Positions 52,535 through 62,546 of a stretch of 64,000 nucleotides of DNA are shown here, piece by piece. A model generated the notes under the pieces. It made no database searches, was not told the origin of the DNA, and was given only the letters and a program-made list of their open reading frames with translations. The translations under genes were made by a program, and so were the position numbers. The stretch is from Zobellia galactanivorans (GTDB lineage: Bacteria; Bacteroidota; Bacteroidia; Flavobacteriales; Flavobacteriaceae), in assembly GCF_000973105.1 (NCBI RefSeq), contig NC_015844.1:4708501-4772500 (forward strand). The letters run 5' to 3'. Position 1 is the stretch's first letter. Each line of letters starts with the position of its first letter.

Positions 52535-52867
52535 TTATAGATCGTATTCTTCTTTTAGGGCGTTTAAGGAATTTATAAGGTTTTTAATTCCGTTCTCCAT
52601 GCCGGCCTCCGAGCCGTAGGGTAGACTATGCCCTAGTATTTGTCCGTTCGCGTCCTTTAAATAAAACAGAAACTGACCATCGTGGTTTGTTTTTCGTTCA
52701 AAATTGCCACGGCCAACGGGCATACCTTGCAGTTGAGCCATAGCCTTTTTCATGGCATCTTCATTAGTGTAGGCTATACTGTTTAATATAGTGCTTCCAC
52801 TAAGGGAACTAACTGAAAATTTGTATTTGCTATCGGTAAAATGGGTCTTTATTATAGATGTCTTCAT
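52535..52867 (-). CDS. DUF1508/YegP family protein
   Basis: A 110-residue protein with two copies of the YegP-type beta-alpha unit: KYKFSVSSLSGSTILNSIAY followed by a helix with EDAMKKAMAQL, and GQFLFYLKDANGQILGHSLPY followed by EAGMENGIKNL. Function unknown. ATG at 52867 (MKTSIIKTHF) is preferred to an upstream in-frame codon at 52900. Confidence 0.85.
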   Translation of the reverse strand: MKTSIIKTHFTDSKYKFSVSSLSGSTILNSIAYTNEDAMKKAMAQLQGMPVGRGNFERKTNHDGQFLFYLKDANGQILGHSLPYGSEAGMENGIKNLINSLNALKEEYDL

Positions 52868-53061
52868 GGATAATAAATTTACGGATTTTTGAAATAACAA
52901 TTTTTACGCAAGAATCAGTCTATGCTATGCTACTATATTTTTTTCTGGTTAAAATGATGTATTTCAACGACGTTTTTCGTTTTTAATAAGAATGTACTTG
53001 TTAAAAATTTATTAAATCATTAACTTGGAGTTCACTATAAACTATAAACATTAACTAAACT

Positions 53062-54162
53062 ATGAAAAAGATTCTTTTTTCTATTGCCGTATTGACGGCA
53101 TCATTGGGTGCGGCACAAGATTTGCCCACCAATCCTGAACCCGGAAAGTGTTATGTACGATGTACCACCCCGGACGTTTATGTAAACGAAACCGTTACGG
53201 TTACGATAAAGCCCGGTTACAAGGTATTAAAGACGATTCCCGCAACCTACAAAACCGTTACCGAGCGTGTTTTGGTCAAGGAAGAGAGTAAAAAACTCCG
53301 CATTATTCCCGAAGAGTGGGGCACTGAAAAGGTGACCTATGTTTCCAAGGAAGGCGGTAATACCTTGAGTATAAGTCCGGCCAGTTTTGGCACGGCCTCT
53401 GAAACGATCGAAGTGAAGCCTGCCTATGCACAATGGGAATTAGGGGCGGCGGCTCCTGATTGTGATTCCGGCAACCCTGACGATTGTAGGTATTGGTGTT
53501 ACAAAGGATACCCTGCGGAATTTCAGACTATTGAAACGGCTACCTTGGTCCGTGATGCCAGTGCATCAAAGACTCCGGTTCCCGAAAAAAACGCAAGCTA
53601 CACTAAAAGGGTCCTTATTTCTCCGGCCAAGGTGGTAGAAGAAGTTGTTCCTGCGGTTTATGACGAAATTACCCGAACGGTCTTGGATAAAGATGCCTAT
53701 ACCGTTGAGGAAGTTGTGCCGCCCGTAACCAAGACTTACACCAAAGAGGTGTTGAAAGAAAAAGGAGGGTTAACGACTTGGAAAGAAGTAGAGTGTTCCT
53801 TGGTTACCTATCAAGCCCTTCCTATCAATTGGAATTTAGGCAGTGCTACTTTGACCGCTCAGGCCAAAAGCATTATCGATGCCCGTTTATTGCCCGTGTT
53901 GGCCAAGAATCCCGGGGTTAAAGTAGAATTGGCCTCACATACCGATGCCCAGGGCAGTGCATCTTCAAACCAGGATCTATCGGAACGAAGGGCGCAGGCC
54001 GTGGCCCAGTATTTGATTTCCAAAGGCATCAATTCAAGTCTTTTGGTCGCTAACGGCTATGGGGAAACAAAACCTAAGAACCGTTGTAAGGATGGGGTTT
54101 CTTGTACCTCTAGGGAGCATGCGGTAAATAGAAGGACCGAATTTAGGTTGATCAATAACTAA
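53062..54162 (+). CDS. OmpA-family outer-membrane protein with degenerate N-terminal repeats
   Basis: 366 residues: signal peptide (FSIAVLTASLGAAQ), then a region of about 220 residues with five imperfect repeats of the form P-A-x-[YF]-x-T-x-x-E-x-V-L-V-K (near residues 60, 106, 151, 197, 220), four Cys clustered at 134-146 (DCDSGNPDDCRYWC), and a C-terminal OmpA domain (about 255-365) with LASHTDAQGSASSNQDLSERR for peptidoglycan binding. It ties the envelope to the cell wall; the repeat region is probably a fibrous or surface part. A strong terminator follows. Confidence 0.9.
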   Translation: MKKILFSIAVLTASLGAAQDLPTNPEPGKCYVRCTTPDVYVNETVTVTIKPGYKVLKTIPATYKTVTERVLVKEESKKLRIIPEEWGTEKVTYVSKEGGNTLSISPASFGTASETIEVKPAYAQWELGAAAPDCDSGNPDDCRYWCYKGYPAEFQTIETATLVRDASASKTPVPEKNASYTKRVLISPAKVVEEVVPAVYDEITRTVLDKDAYTVEEVVPPVTKTYTKEVLKEKGGLTTWKEVECSLVTYQALPINWNLGSATLTAQAKSIIDARLLPVLAKNPGVKVELASHTDAQGSASSNQDLSERRAQAVAQYLISKGINSSLLVANGYGETKPKNRCKDGVSCTSREHAVNRRTEFRLINN

Positions 54163-54183
54163 TTCCTGCAAATTTGCAATAAA

Positions 54184-54212
54184 AAAAAGGCCTCTGATCA
54201 GAGGCCTTTTTC
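54184..54212. terminator. bidirectional terminator between the OmpA and thioredoxin genes
   Basis: AAAAAGGCCTCTGA and TCAGAGGCCTTTTT form an almost perfect palindrome with T runs both ways. Confidence 0.92.
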
Positions 54213-54658
54213 TATTTGTTTTTTTCTAAGAATTTCAGATGGTAGCTTATTTCGCCCGTCATACCATAGCCGGAATATTCGTTTACAACTTTTCCTTTAG
54301 GACTTAGTACGGTCAGTAAGGGAAAGACTCCTTTCTTGTTCAGTTTTTTAAATAGCCCTTGGTTGTGCTCCCATTGTTCCGTGCTCAATAAATCCCTATT
54401 CCGCGGTATATCAATATAGAGTAGCACGTAGTTTTTTGATAGTTCGTAGAACTCGTCCGTGTCAAAAAGGTCGCGTTTTAGCATTTTGCACGGAGGGCAC
54501 CAATCGCTTCCGGTGAAATACACCAGAACATTCTTATTTTCTTCTTTCGATATATGCATGGCACTGTCGTAATTCTTTAGCCAATCGACTTCCTTGGCAG
54601 GGGTGTCGGTCTGGCCCAACAGGCAAAGGGGCAGAAAGAAAAGTAATAAGAATTTCAT
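54212..54658 (-). CDS. secreted thioredoxin-fold protein
   Basis: A 148-residue protein with a signal peptide (LLLFFLPLCLLGQ) and a thioredoxin domain whose active site is FTGSDWCPPCKMLKRDLF (CxxC). It should act in the periplasm as a disulfide reductase. The frame is open to 54700, but ATG at 54658 starts the signal peptide. It follows the YbaB gene on the same strand by about 40 bp. Confidence 0.88.
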   Translation of the reverse strand: MKFLLLFFLPLCLLGQTDTPAKEVDWLKNYDSAMHISKEENKNVLVYFTGSDWCPPCKMLKRDLFDTDEFYELSKNYVLLYIDIPRNRDLLSTEQWEHNQGLFKKLNKKGVFPLLTVLSPKGKVVNEYSGYGMTGEISYHLKFLEKNK

Positions 54659-54699
54659 AGCTGACGGATTTAAGTCGTTAACAAGCAAATAGCCTGCCA

Positions 54700-55026
54700 T
54701 TATTTAAATAACGAGTCCATCCCCGGAATATTGGGCATACCTTCTTTTGCTACGGCGGCAAGTTCCGCTTCGTTGACCTGTGTAGCCTTTGTTATGGCCT
54801 TGTTAAGGGTCAGGATCAGAAAGTCCTCCAGTTGCTCTTTGTCTTCGAGAAGACTATCGTCGATTTGAATCTGTTTTACCTCCCTATTGGCCGTAATTGT
54901 CACCTTGACCAAACCATCTGCGGAAGACTCTTCTAGGCTCACCGTGTCAAGGCGTTTTTTGGTTTCTTCTACTTTTTGTTGGGTTTCCTTGAGTTTCCCC
55001 ATCATACCCATCATATCTCCGAACAT
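54700..55026 (-). CDS. YbaB/EbfC nucleoid-associated protein
   Basis: A 108-residue DNA-binding protein. It starts [20 protein letters not shown], a coiled helix rich in Met and Lys, and has the family's [21 protein letters not shown] strands followed by [15 protein letters not shown]. YbaB proteins form tweezer-like dimers on DNA. Length is typical. Neither dnaX nor recR, its usual partners, is adjacent. Confidence 0.92.
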   Translation of the reverse strand: MFGDMMGMMGKLKETQQKVEETKKRLDTVSLEESSADGLVKVTITANREVKQIQIDDSLLEDKEQLEDFLILTLNKAITKATQVNEAELAAVAKEGMPNIPGMDSLFK

Positions 55027-55082
55027 AGTTTTCTTTTTTTTTGTTAGACTAATTTGCGAAATTACTAAATTGTAGCTAAAAT

Positions 55083-57233
55083 ATGTCTACAATGAACCAT
55101 TTGGCGAAAAAGTATATCGTTCTAGGCTTATGCCTTACATTTGTGCCCTTAGTTCAAAGTCAACAAATGAATATGAGTGAAGCAAAAGCACCGATAGCGA
55201 AAAAAATTCCGTTTACATTGGAAAAACATGGAGATGTCAGGGTAGATAACTACTATTGGCTGAGCGATAAGGAAAATCCGGAGGTGATTGCCCATCTTAA
55301 GGCCGAAAAGCAGTATTACGATTCCCTTACGGCCCACACCAAACCTTTTCAAGAACTTCTTTTTAACGAAATGAAATCCCGGATAAAGGAAGATGATGCT
55401 TCGGTTCCCTATAAGCAAAATGGATACTGGTATATCACTAGGTACGAGACGGGAAAGGAATATCCTATTTATTCGCGCAAGAAAGGTAGCCTTGATGCTT
55501 CTGAGGAAATCATGTTCGATGGAAACGAAATGGCAAAGGGGCACGAGTACTTTAGTATTGGTGGAATAGCCATTAGTCCTAATAACAAATTGGCCGCCTT
55601 TGGGGTTGACACCGTTTCTAGACGGCAATATACCATCCGCATAAAAAACCTTGAAACCGGTGAAATTTATGAGGATACCATAGAGAATACTACGGGAGGC
55701 TCGGTCTGGGCAGATGATAACAAGACTCTTTTTTACACCAAAAAAGACGAGGTTACCTTGAGGTCCGACAAAATTATGAAACACAAATTCGGTACCCCGG
55801 CTGAAGAAGATGTACTGGTGTTTCATGAAAAGGACGATACCTTCGGTACATACGTATACAAATCGAAATCTAAAAAATATATCTATATCGGTTCGTACAG
55901 CACCTTGACTTCGGAATATCAATACCTGCGTTCCGATGATCCCGATGGTGAGTTACAAATGTTCTCGCCCCGTGAACGAGGTGTGGAATACAGTGTTTCC
56001 CATTACGGATCCCATTTTTACATTTTGACCAATAAAGATGGCGCCACGAATTTCAAATTGATGAAAACCGATGAAAATGCGACCACTTCGGATCGTTGGG
56101 AAGAGTTTATTCCCCATCGCGAAGATGTTCTGCTGGAAGATGTCGATATGTTCAAGGACTACTATGTGATATCGGAACGATCAAACGGATTGAACCAAAT
56201 CAAGATCAATAGATGGGACGGTTCCGATTCGTATTATCTACCTTTTGATAGTGAGACCTATACGGCAGGCGTAGGCAGGAATCCTGATTTCGATACTGAA
56301 ATTTTGCGCTATTCCTATAATTCGATGACCACCCCCAGTTCGGTAATCGATTTTAATATGAGAACTAAAGAAAAAGAGGTCAAAAAGGAACAGGAAGTAC
56401 TTGGGGGAGCATTTGACAAGAACAATTATAAGGAAAAACGCATTTGGGCCACGGCCCGCGACGGGGTAAAGATACCCATGTCGATCGTATACCATAAAGA
56501 CACTGAACTCAACCAAGAGACCCCGGTATTACAATATGCCTATGGTTCGTACGGGCATACCATTGATCCTTATTTCTCTACGGTACGCCTTAGCCTTTTA
56601 GATCGGGGCTTTGTCTATATCGTGGCGCACATAAGGGGAGGGGAGTACCTAGGAAGGCCTTGGTACGAAAATGGCAAGTTGCTTAAGAAAAAAAACACCT
56701 TTACCGATTTTATCGATTGCTCAAAGTATCTCTTGGAACAAGGGTATACTTCCCCCCAGCATTTATATGCTATGGGTGGTTCTGCGGGAGGACTCCTAAT
56801 GGGTGCCGTTATCAACATGGCGCCTGGCCTATATAACGGGGTAATTGCTGCAGTTCCCTTTGTCGATGTGGTCACCACCATGCTCGATGACTCCATACCG
56901 TTGACCACGGGTGAGTATGACGAATGGGGAAACCCGAACGACAAAACGTATTACGATTATATGAAGTCGTATTCGCCCTATGATCAGGTAGTCGCACAAG
57001 AATATCCGAATTTGTTGGTGACTACAGGGCTCCATGATTCACAGGTGCAATATTTTGAACCCGCAAAATGGGTGGCCAAGCTTAGGGAGATGAAGACCGA
57101 TAAGAACCTATTGATGATGGACATTAATATGGATACCGGACACGGAGGAGCTTCCGGACGTTTTGAATCATTACGGGAAGTCGCCAAAGAATACGCCTTC
57201 TTTTTAGATTTGGAAGGTAAGGTTACAGAATAA
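55083..57233 (+). CDS. S9A oligopeptidase B-like serine peptidase, secreted
   Basis: A 716-residue prolyl-oligopeptidase family enzyme with a signal peptide ([16 protein letters not shown]). A seven-bladed propeller (about 80-430) precedes the hydrolase domain, with the nucleophile in [12 protein letters not shown], the Asp in [11 protein letters not shown] and the His in [10 protein letters not shown]. Oligopeptidase B cleaves short peptides after Arg or Lys; the propeller filters substrates by size. A second ATG at 55092 (MNHLAKK) may be the true start. Confidence 0.92.
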   Translation: MSTMNHLAKKYIVLGLCLTFVPLVQSQQMNMSEAKAPIAKKIPFTLEKHGDVRVDNYYWLSDKENPEVIAHLKAEKQYYDSLTAHTKPFQELLFNEMKSRIKEDDASVPYKQNGYWYITRYETGKEYPIYSRKKGSLDASEEIMFDGNEMAKGHEYFSIGGIAISPNNKLAAFGVDTVSRRQYTIRIKNLETGEIYEDTIENTTGGSVWADDNKTLFYTKKDEVTLRSDKIMKHKFGTPAEEDVLVFHEKDDTFGTYVYKSKSKKYIYIGSYSTLTSEYQYLRSDDPDGELQMFSPRERGVEYSVSHYGSHFYILTNKDGATNFKLMKTDENATTSDRWEEFIPHREDVLLEDVDMFKDYYVISERSNGLNQIKINRWDGSDSYYLPFDSETYTAGVGRNPDFDTEILRYSYNSMTTPSSVIDFNMRTKEKEVKKEQEVLGGAFDKNNYKEKRIWATARDGVKIPMSIVYHKDTELNQETPVLQYAYGSYGHTIDPYFSTVRLSLLDRGFVYIVAHIRGGEYLGRPWYENGKLLKKKNTFTDFIDCSKYLLEQGYTSPQHLYAMGGSAGGLLMGAVINMAPGLYNGVIAAVPFVDVVTTMLDDSIPLTTGEYDEWGNPNDKTYYDYMKSYSPYDQVVAQEYPNLLVTTGLHDSQVQYFEPAKWVAKLREMKTDKNLLMMDINMDTGHGGASGRFESLREVAKEYAFFLDLEGKVTE

Positions 57234-57424
57234 TATAGGTAATTGTACCGTTTGGTTTTATGATAAAGGTAAATTCAGTGAATATCCGTGATTTTACAAC
57301 CTTTAAATTGTTCAAATCTTGTGTATAATGCTAACGAAATGTTAATGATTTCATATAAAAGCCACAAAATCTTCATTTTTTAGAGGTATTTTCGATGTTA
57401 AAATGACATATTCAAAAAAAATAG

Positions 57425-57432
57425 TAATTTTG
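57425..57432 (+). promoter_or_regulatory. -7 box (TAATTTTG) upstream of the cysteine-synthase-like gene
   Basis: TAATTTTG fits TAnnTTTG and would give a leader of about 58 nt. No matching -33 TTTG is seen. The 262-bp gap around it has no frame. Confidence 0.45.
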
Positions 57433-57495
57433 CTTTAAGAATTTTGTGGATATCTTTAGAATACCATAGATAGTTCCCGAAACCAGACATCCTTT

Positions 57496-58539
57496 ATGGA
57501 AAACAAAATCAAGGCTTACAACAGTATCCTAGAACTTGTAGGAAACACACCGCTAGTAAAGTTAAACAGAATAACAAAAGGCTTCACAGGTAACTTTTAC
57601 GCCAAGGTAGAAGCTTTCAACCCGGGCCACTCTTCCAAAGATCGCATAGCGATGCATATTATAGAAGAGGCAGAGCGCAAGGGCATTTTAACCGAAGGGA
57701 GCACCATCATTGAGACCACATCGGGCAATACGGGTTTTAGTATTGCGATGGTGAGCATCATCAAAGGTTACAAATGTATTTTGGCGGTAAGTTCAAAATC
57801 ATCAAAAGATAAAATCGATATGTTGCGTTCAATGGGCGCAACGGTCTATGTTTGTCCCGCACACGTGAGCGCAGACGACCCCCGTTCGTATTACGAGGTG
57901 GCGAAACGCTTGCACAGGGAAACCAGTGGGTCGATTTATATCAATCAATATTTTAACGAGCTTAATATGCATGCCCACTACGAAAGTACGGGGCCTGAAA
58001 TATGGGAGCAGACCGGAGGTCAGATTACCCATTTTGTGGCTTGTAGCGGAACAGGGGGCACCATTTCCGGTACTGCAAAGTACCTGAAGGAGCAAAATCC
58101 CGACGTTAAGGTTATCGGTGTCGATGCCTTTGGTTCCGTATTAAAAAAATACCATGAAACCCGAGAGTTCGATGTCAACGAAATCTATCCGTACCGTATA
58201 GAGGGCTTAGGTAAGAACCTGATTCCTTCCGCAACGGATTTTGATGTGATCGATAAATTTATAAAGGTTACCGATTCGGAAAGTGCGCATACCGCACGTG
58301 AAATCGCCAAGACCGAAGGTATTTTTGCCGGCTATACCAGTGGAGCTGTCATGCAGGCCCTTAAACAATTGAACGAAGAAAACGAATTTGGACCAGATGA
58401 TAACGTTGTCGTTATTTTTCCCGACCATGGCTCACGATATATGAGTAAAGTGTATAGTGACCAATGGATGGAAGACCAAGGTTTTTTCGACACCAAGGAA
58501 GTTGGCGAAATTCAAAAAGTACAATATATTAAAGAATAA
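57496..58539 (+). CDS. cysteine-synthase-like PLP enzyme, possible cysteate synthase
   Basis: A 347-residue fold-type II PLP enzyme. The Schiff-base Lys lies in [13 protein letters not shown], where O-acetylserine sulfhydrylases have P-G-G/A-S-V-K-D-R; the phosphate/amino-acid loop reads [10 protein letters not shown] instead of E-P-T-S-G-N-T-G; the PLP-phosphate loop is [11 protein letters not shown]. These differences and the alpha-oxoamine synthase 124 bp downstream suggest a cysteate synthase (phosphoserine plus sulfite) of the capnine pathway rather than plain cysteine synthesis. Cystathionine beta-synthase-like activity is an alternative. A terminator separates it from the next gene. 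Confidence 0.7.
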   Translation: MENKIKAYNSILELVGNTPLVKLNRITKGFTGNFYAKVEAFNPGHSSKDRIAMHIIEEAERKGILTEGSTIIETTSGNTGFSIAMVSIIKGYKCILAVSSKSSKDKIDMLRSMGATVYVCPAHVSADDPRSYYEVAKRLHRETSGSIYINQYFNELNMHAHYESTGPEIWEQTGGQITHFVACSGTGGTISGTAKYLKEQNPDVKVIGVDAFGSVLKKYHETREFDVNEIYPYRIEGLGKNLIPSATDFDVIDKFIKVTDSESAHTAREIAKTEGIFAGYTSGAVMQALKQLNEENEFGPDDNVVVIFPDHGSRYMSKVYSDQWMEDQGFFDTKEVGEIQKVQYIKE

Positions 58540-58561
58540 CAACGAGGTTTGCAAAAGTTAA

Positions 58562-58591
58562 AGAGCAATGACTATAGGTCATTGCTTTTTT
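58562..58591 (+). terminator. terminator after the cysteine-synthase-like gene
   Basis: AGCAATGAC pairs with GTCATTGCT around TATAG and runs into TTTTT. Confidence 0.88.
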
Positions 58592-58631
58592 GTTTCGGAA
58601 TAATATTTTATGAATGTTGCTCTTAAAATCT

Positions 58632-58639
58632 TACTTTTG
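58632..58639 (+). promoter_or_regulatory. -7 box (TACTTTTG) of the oxoamine synthase gene
   Basis: TACTTTTG lies 24 nt before the ATG, directly after the preceding terminator, giving the gene its own start. Confidence 0.5.
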
Positions 58640-58663
58640 CCCTTAAATACAAAGTAAACCTAA

Positions 58664-59923
58664 ATGCGAGATTTATTTGACAGAATTCTAGAGAACAAGG
58701 GTCCGTTAGGAAAATGGGCTTCACAGGCGGAGGGATATTTCGTTTTTCCTAAGTTGGAAGGTCCGATTTCCAACAGGATGAAATTTCAAGGAAAAGAGGT
58801 AATCACTTGGAGTATCAATGATTACTTGGGCTTGGCCAACCTTCCGGAAGTTAAAAAGGTAGACGGAGAAGCGGCTACAGAATTTGGAGCGGCCTACCCG
58901 ATGGGGGCTAGAATGATGAGTGGTCATACCGACTTTCACGAGCAGCTTGAAAAAGAATTGGCCGAGTTTGTTGATAAACAATCCGCTTACTTATTGAATT
59001 TTGGTTACCAAGGAATGGTTTCTGCCATAGACGCCTTGGTTTCCAAGGATGATATCATCGTTTATGATGTTGATTCGCACGCCTGTATTATCGATGGCGT
59101 TCGTCTACACATGGGTAAACGATTTACCTTTAAACATAACGATATCGAGAGTCTTGAGAAAAACCTTGAGCGTGCCACAAAAATGGCCGAACATACCGGA
59201 GGTGGTATTTTGGTCATTTCCGAAGGTGTATTCGGAATGCGGGGCGAGCAAGGAAAACTCAAAGAGATTATCGAACTCAAGAAAAAATATACCTTCCGTT
59301 TGTTCGTTGATGATGCACATGGCTTTGGAACCTTAGGCGCTACTGGTGCCGGTACGGGTCAAGAACAAGGCGTACAAGACGGTATTGATGTCTATTTTGC
59401 CACTTTCGCCAAATCTATGGCGGGTATTGGGGCTTTCATCGCGGCCGATAAGGAAATTATCGATTATCTCAAGTACAACTTGAGGTCACAAATGTTCGCT
59501 AAGTCCTTGCCGATGATTTATGTAAAAGGGGCATTGAAGCGATTGGATATGCTACGCACCATGCCTGAGCTAAAGGCCAAGTTGTGGGAAAACGTAAACG
59601 CGCTTCAAAATGGATTAAAAGATAGGGGCTTCAACATAGGAAGCACGAATACATGTGTTACTCCGGTATACCTTAACGGTAGTATTCCAGAAGCGATGGC
59701 ACTGGTTAAGGATTTACGTGAAAACTACGGAATTTTCTGTTCTATAGTGGTTTACCCTGTAATACCTAAAGGATTGATTCTATTGAGAATGATTCCTACC
59801 GCCACACATACCATGCAAGATATAGAAGAAACATTGGAAGCTTTTTCCGCGATTAGGGACCGTTTGGAAAACGGCACCTACAAAAGATTATCTGCAGCTG
59901 TTGCTGCGGCAATGGGAGAGTAA
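58664..59923 (+). CDS. alpha-oxoamine synthase (serine palmitoyltransferase / cysteate acyltransferase type)
   Basis: A 419-residue fold-type I PLP enzyme of the KBL/SPT family. Visible: NDYLGLANLPEV, GAAYPMGARMMSGHTDFH, FGYQGMVSAIDAL, the cofactor Asp in RLFVDDAHGFGTLG, and the Schiff-base Lys in YFATFAKSMAGIGAF. It condenses an amino acid with an acyl-CoA. In flavobacteria this enzyme next to a cysteate synthase-like gene is expected to use cysteate and give 3-ketocapnine; serine palmitoylation is the alternative. Cytoplasmic. The GNAT gene is convergent. Confidence 0.85.
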   Translation: MRDLFDRILENKGPLGKWASQAEGYFVFPKLEGPISNRMKFQGKEVITWSINDYLGLANLPEVKKVDGEAATEFGAAYPMGARMMSGHTDFHEQLEKELAEFVDKQSAYLLNFGYQGMVSAIDALVSKDDIIVYDVDSHACIIDGVRLHMGKRFTFKHNDIESLEKNLERATKMAEHTGGGILVISEGVFGMRGEQGKLKEIIELKKKYTFRLFVDDAHGFGTLGATGAGTGQEQGVQDGIDVYFATFAKSMAGIGAFIAADKEIIDYLKYNLRSQMFAKSLPMIYVKGALKRLDMLRTMPELKAKLWENVNALQNGLKDRGFNIGSTNTCVTPVYLNGSIPEAMALVKDLRENYGIFCSIVVYPVIPKGLILLRMIPTATHTMQDIEETLEAFSAIRDRLENGTYKRLSAAVAAAMGE

Positions 59924-59949
59924 GTGAAGCTTTTTCGTTAAAAAATAAA

Positions 59950-59977
59950 GGCCCCGTTTTTATAAAACGGGGCTTTT
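59950..59977. terminator. terminator between the oxoamine synthase and GNAT genes
   Basis: GCCCCGTTTT pairs with AAAACGGGGC around TAT and is followed by TTTTTT; usable in both directions. Confidence 0.92.
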
Positions 59978-60022
59978 TTATGACCTATTTTTGATGCCGG
60001 TAGGGCGGAAGCGGCCTATACC

Positions 60023-61141
60023 TCACAAGCTCTTTTTGTAAGTACAGCGCCGTTTGTAGATTTTAGGGTCAAAATGCTTCCACATTTGACGGATGGCAAT
60101 ATTGTCTTCAAGTTCGGGCGTGCGGTAGCACATTTCAATCCCCCTTTTGTTGAAGGTCTTGTAGTATTCGTTAAAGATAATGGCCGTAACCCCTTTGTTT
60201 TGATAATCGGGGTGAATGCCTATAAGATAGAATACCGCATCCTTGTTGTGCTTTTTTGCACGTAATAGATGGTAGAAACCAAAAGGGAACAGTTTTCCCT
60301 TGGCCTTTTGCAAAGCACTGCTGAACGAAGGCATAACAATGGCAAATGCGATCAAGCTATCGTTTTTATCTACAATGAACTTGATGTATTCGGGATCTAT
60401 AAAAGTGATATACTTTTTCTTGAAGTATTCCTTTTGCACATCGGTTATAGGTACAAAAGAAGAAAGTTTGGAGTAGGTTTGGTTAAAAAGGTCGAACATT
60501 TGGTCGACCAAGGGCATTACCTCACTCGTTTTCTTAAAATTTATCTCACGCAGACCATAACGACGTTTGACCAATTCGTTCAATTTCGTGAACAGTGCGG
60601 GGTCGGCATTCTTGGCGGGAAACTTGTTTTCGACATATTTTTTCTCTTTTACAAATCCCAAACGCTCATAATGGTTAACATAGTAGGCGTGATTGTACCA
60701 AGTAACCATGCTTCCAGGCTGATCAAAGCCGTCTGTAAGCACGCCTACCTTGTCCAAATTGGAAAAACCTACCGGACCCTCCATAAACTCTAAGTTGTGC
60801 GCAGCTCCTATCTCGGCCACCTTTTTTAGCAAGGCTTCCGATACTTCGGGGTCATCAACAAAGTCGAACCAACCGAACCGCATTTTCTTAACGTTCTGTT
60901 GATTGACCTCAAGGTGATTGATGATGGCTACGACACGGCCTACAATCTTATTGTTCTTGTAGGCGAGATAGAACCAAGCGCTGGCATTTTTAAAAGCAGG
61001 ATTGGTGTCCTTGTCGAATGTCGCCATCTCATCGGCAATCAAAGGTGGAACCCAATAGGCTGAATCTTTATAAAGCGCAAAAGGAAATTTCACGAACTGC
61101 TTTAGTTCGTCTTTTGAAATCGCTTCTTTCAGAGTGACCAT
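60023..61141 (-). CDS. large GNAT-like acyltransferase, possible sphingoid/sulfonolipid N-acyltransferase
   Basis: A 372-residue protein with an N-terminal and a C-terminal GNAT-like half: ASAWFYLAYKNNKIVGRVVA and, late, VFYLIGIHPDYQNKGVTAIIF, the acyl-CoA loop. It starts MVTLKEAISKDELKQFVKFP. It is conserved beside the oxoamine synthase in flavobacteria (recall). In lipid synthesis an N-acyl step is needed after the oxoamine step, so this is a candidate, but direct evidence is lacking. Confidence 0.7.
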   Translation of the reverse strand: MVTLKEAISKDELKQFVKFPFALYKDSAYWVPPLIADEMATFDKDTNPAFKNASAWFYLAYKNNKIVGRVVAIINHLEVNQQNVKKMRFGWFDFVDDPEVSEALLKKVAEIGAAHNLEFMEGPVGFSNLDKVGVLTDGFDQPGSMVTWYNHAYYVNHYERLGFVKEKKYVENKFPAKNADPALFTKLNELVKRRYGLREINFKKTSEVMPLVDQMFDLFNQTYSKLSSFVPITDVQKEYFKKKYITFIDPEYIKFIVDKNDSLIAFAIVMPSFSSALQKAKGKLFPFGFYHLLRAKKHNKDAVFYLIGIHPDYQNKGVTAIIFNEYYKTFNKRGIEMCYRTPELEDNIAIRQMWKHFDPKIYKRRCTYKKSL

Positions 61142-61234
61142 ACCATTTTTTTTGTAAGGTCAATATTAGGGATAAATAGGATGAGAATAAAATTATGAAA
61201 CTGAATTTTGCAAAATTGTGAAAGCTTGGCCCCT

Positions 61235-62320
61235 TTAAAAATCAATGGCGCCGTTATCACGATTTTTACTTTTGTTCTTTCTTTGCTTCTTTTCTTGTTT
61301 TCTCATCTTTTTGAGTTCTTTTTTAGAAGGGCCTAGGTCGATGTCTTCGGCACCGCTACCACTTTCCCCTTTTTTGCGGGCTTCCTTCTTTTTCTTCTTC
61401 ATCGAATTCTTCTTGATGGGGCCTCCATTTTCGCCGGCACTTTGCTCATCTATCGATTTCAACTTGTCTTTGTGCATATCGAAACGGTACGAGCCGCCGA
61501 CGGTAATGAAAATACGTGAAGGGGTATTCTTGAAACTTGCGCCAAGGTTAAAGTCTACCTGAAGGTCATCTGTGAGCAAATGCGCGATACCTCCTCGAAT
61601 AAGGGCATCGGAATAACGATCGCTTTGAATACCCTGGTTTTCTACAAAGGCACTCCATTTAGGGTTACGGAAGGCATGGGAGAGGGATATCATATAACTC
61701 AACTCAGGGTAATCGGTGGTAATCCGGTCATACGCTATATTGGTGATCAACACAAAACGAGGGGTCAGTCTACTTTGCGTAGCTATCATCCCACGGTACG
61801 ACACAGTTGGGTCACCGACATAAAAAGGGTTATCGCCTAAATTAAAGGTAGCCCCTCCGTAAAGGGATATGGACGGAATTAAATTCTTGAACTTAAAACC
61901 GTAATTGGCCTTCCAGCTATAAAGGTTGGGTTTGTTCCGTTCCGGGTTTTTGTAATGGTCGTAGATCATATATTTCAGTCCGACCCGGTTTCTTGAAAAA
62001 TCGGTCAGGTTTTCTGAAGTGCCAAAATCGGTATAAGTGATATTCTGGTTGACATAGGTACCCTCATAATTTATTTCCAACTGCTCAAAAAGAAGTCCGT
62101 ACCGTAAAGATATATCGGAACCCCAAATATTACTTTCGGTATTGAGCAAGCTATGGTCACGTTGTTCGAACAGTACGCCCGCCTCGACTTGAAGCACATT
62201 GCGGCCAACGGCATATGCACTGACCGAAAGTCCAGGCCTGTTGGAGTTGATTACATCGGTATATTGTGAAGCCCCAATAAAGGGTAGGGCAAAAAATAAA
62301 GTCAAAAGATATTTTTTCAT
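61235..62320 (-). CDS. outer-membrane beta-barrel protein with long basic C-terminal tail
   Basis: 361 residues with a signal peptide (LLTLFFALPFIGASQ). It has alternating amphipathic strands from INSNRPGLSVSAYAVGRNVL through FITVGGSYRFDMH (about 25-280), like transporters of the MetA-pathway/phenol-degradation type. The last 75 residues or so are extremely Lys-rich (KKNSMKKKKKEARKKGE and KKELKKMRKQEKKQRKNKSK). The function is unknown. The tail is unusual for a barrel and may face the periplasm and bind anionic polymer. Confidence 0.78.
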   Translation of the reverse strand: MKKYLLTLFFALPFIGASQYTDVINSNRPGLSVSAYAVGRNVLQVEAGVLFEQRDHSLLNTESNIWGSDISLRYGLLFEQLEINYEGTYVNQNITYTDFGTSENLTDFSRNRVGLKYMIYDHYKNPERNKPNLYSWKANYGFKFKNLIPSISLYGGATFNLGDNPFYVGDPTVSYRGMIATQSRLTPRFVLITNIAYDRITTDYPELSYMISLSHAFRNPKWSAFVENQGIQSDRYSDALIRGGIAHLLTDDLQVDFNLGASFKNTPSRIFITVGGSYRFDMHKDKLKSIDEQSAGENGGPIKKNSMKKKKKEARKKGESGSGAEDIDLGPSKKELKKMRKQEKKQRKNKSKNRDNGAIDF

Positions 62321-62546
62321 CTTGGTGTCGCTAGATTAACTTTGAACTCGTATTCGTTTTGTAAAGGTAGAAGGCTATGAACGAACACCATTTTTTATAG
62401 GCCAATACCTCCATAGTCTTGTATTTTGCGAGTTTTATGGGGTATACACATATATTTGAAATGGTACTTTAGTAATATTTTAGCACTTCTACACAGCTAT
62501 TACAACGTTAGAATCGTATTTTTGATATAATTATTTCGAAAAAAGT

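Noticed and set aside
55149-55922. A 257-residue minus-strand frame opposite the S9 peptidase
   Set aside because: Antisense shadow without family motifs.
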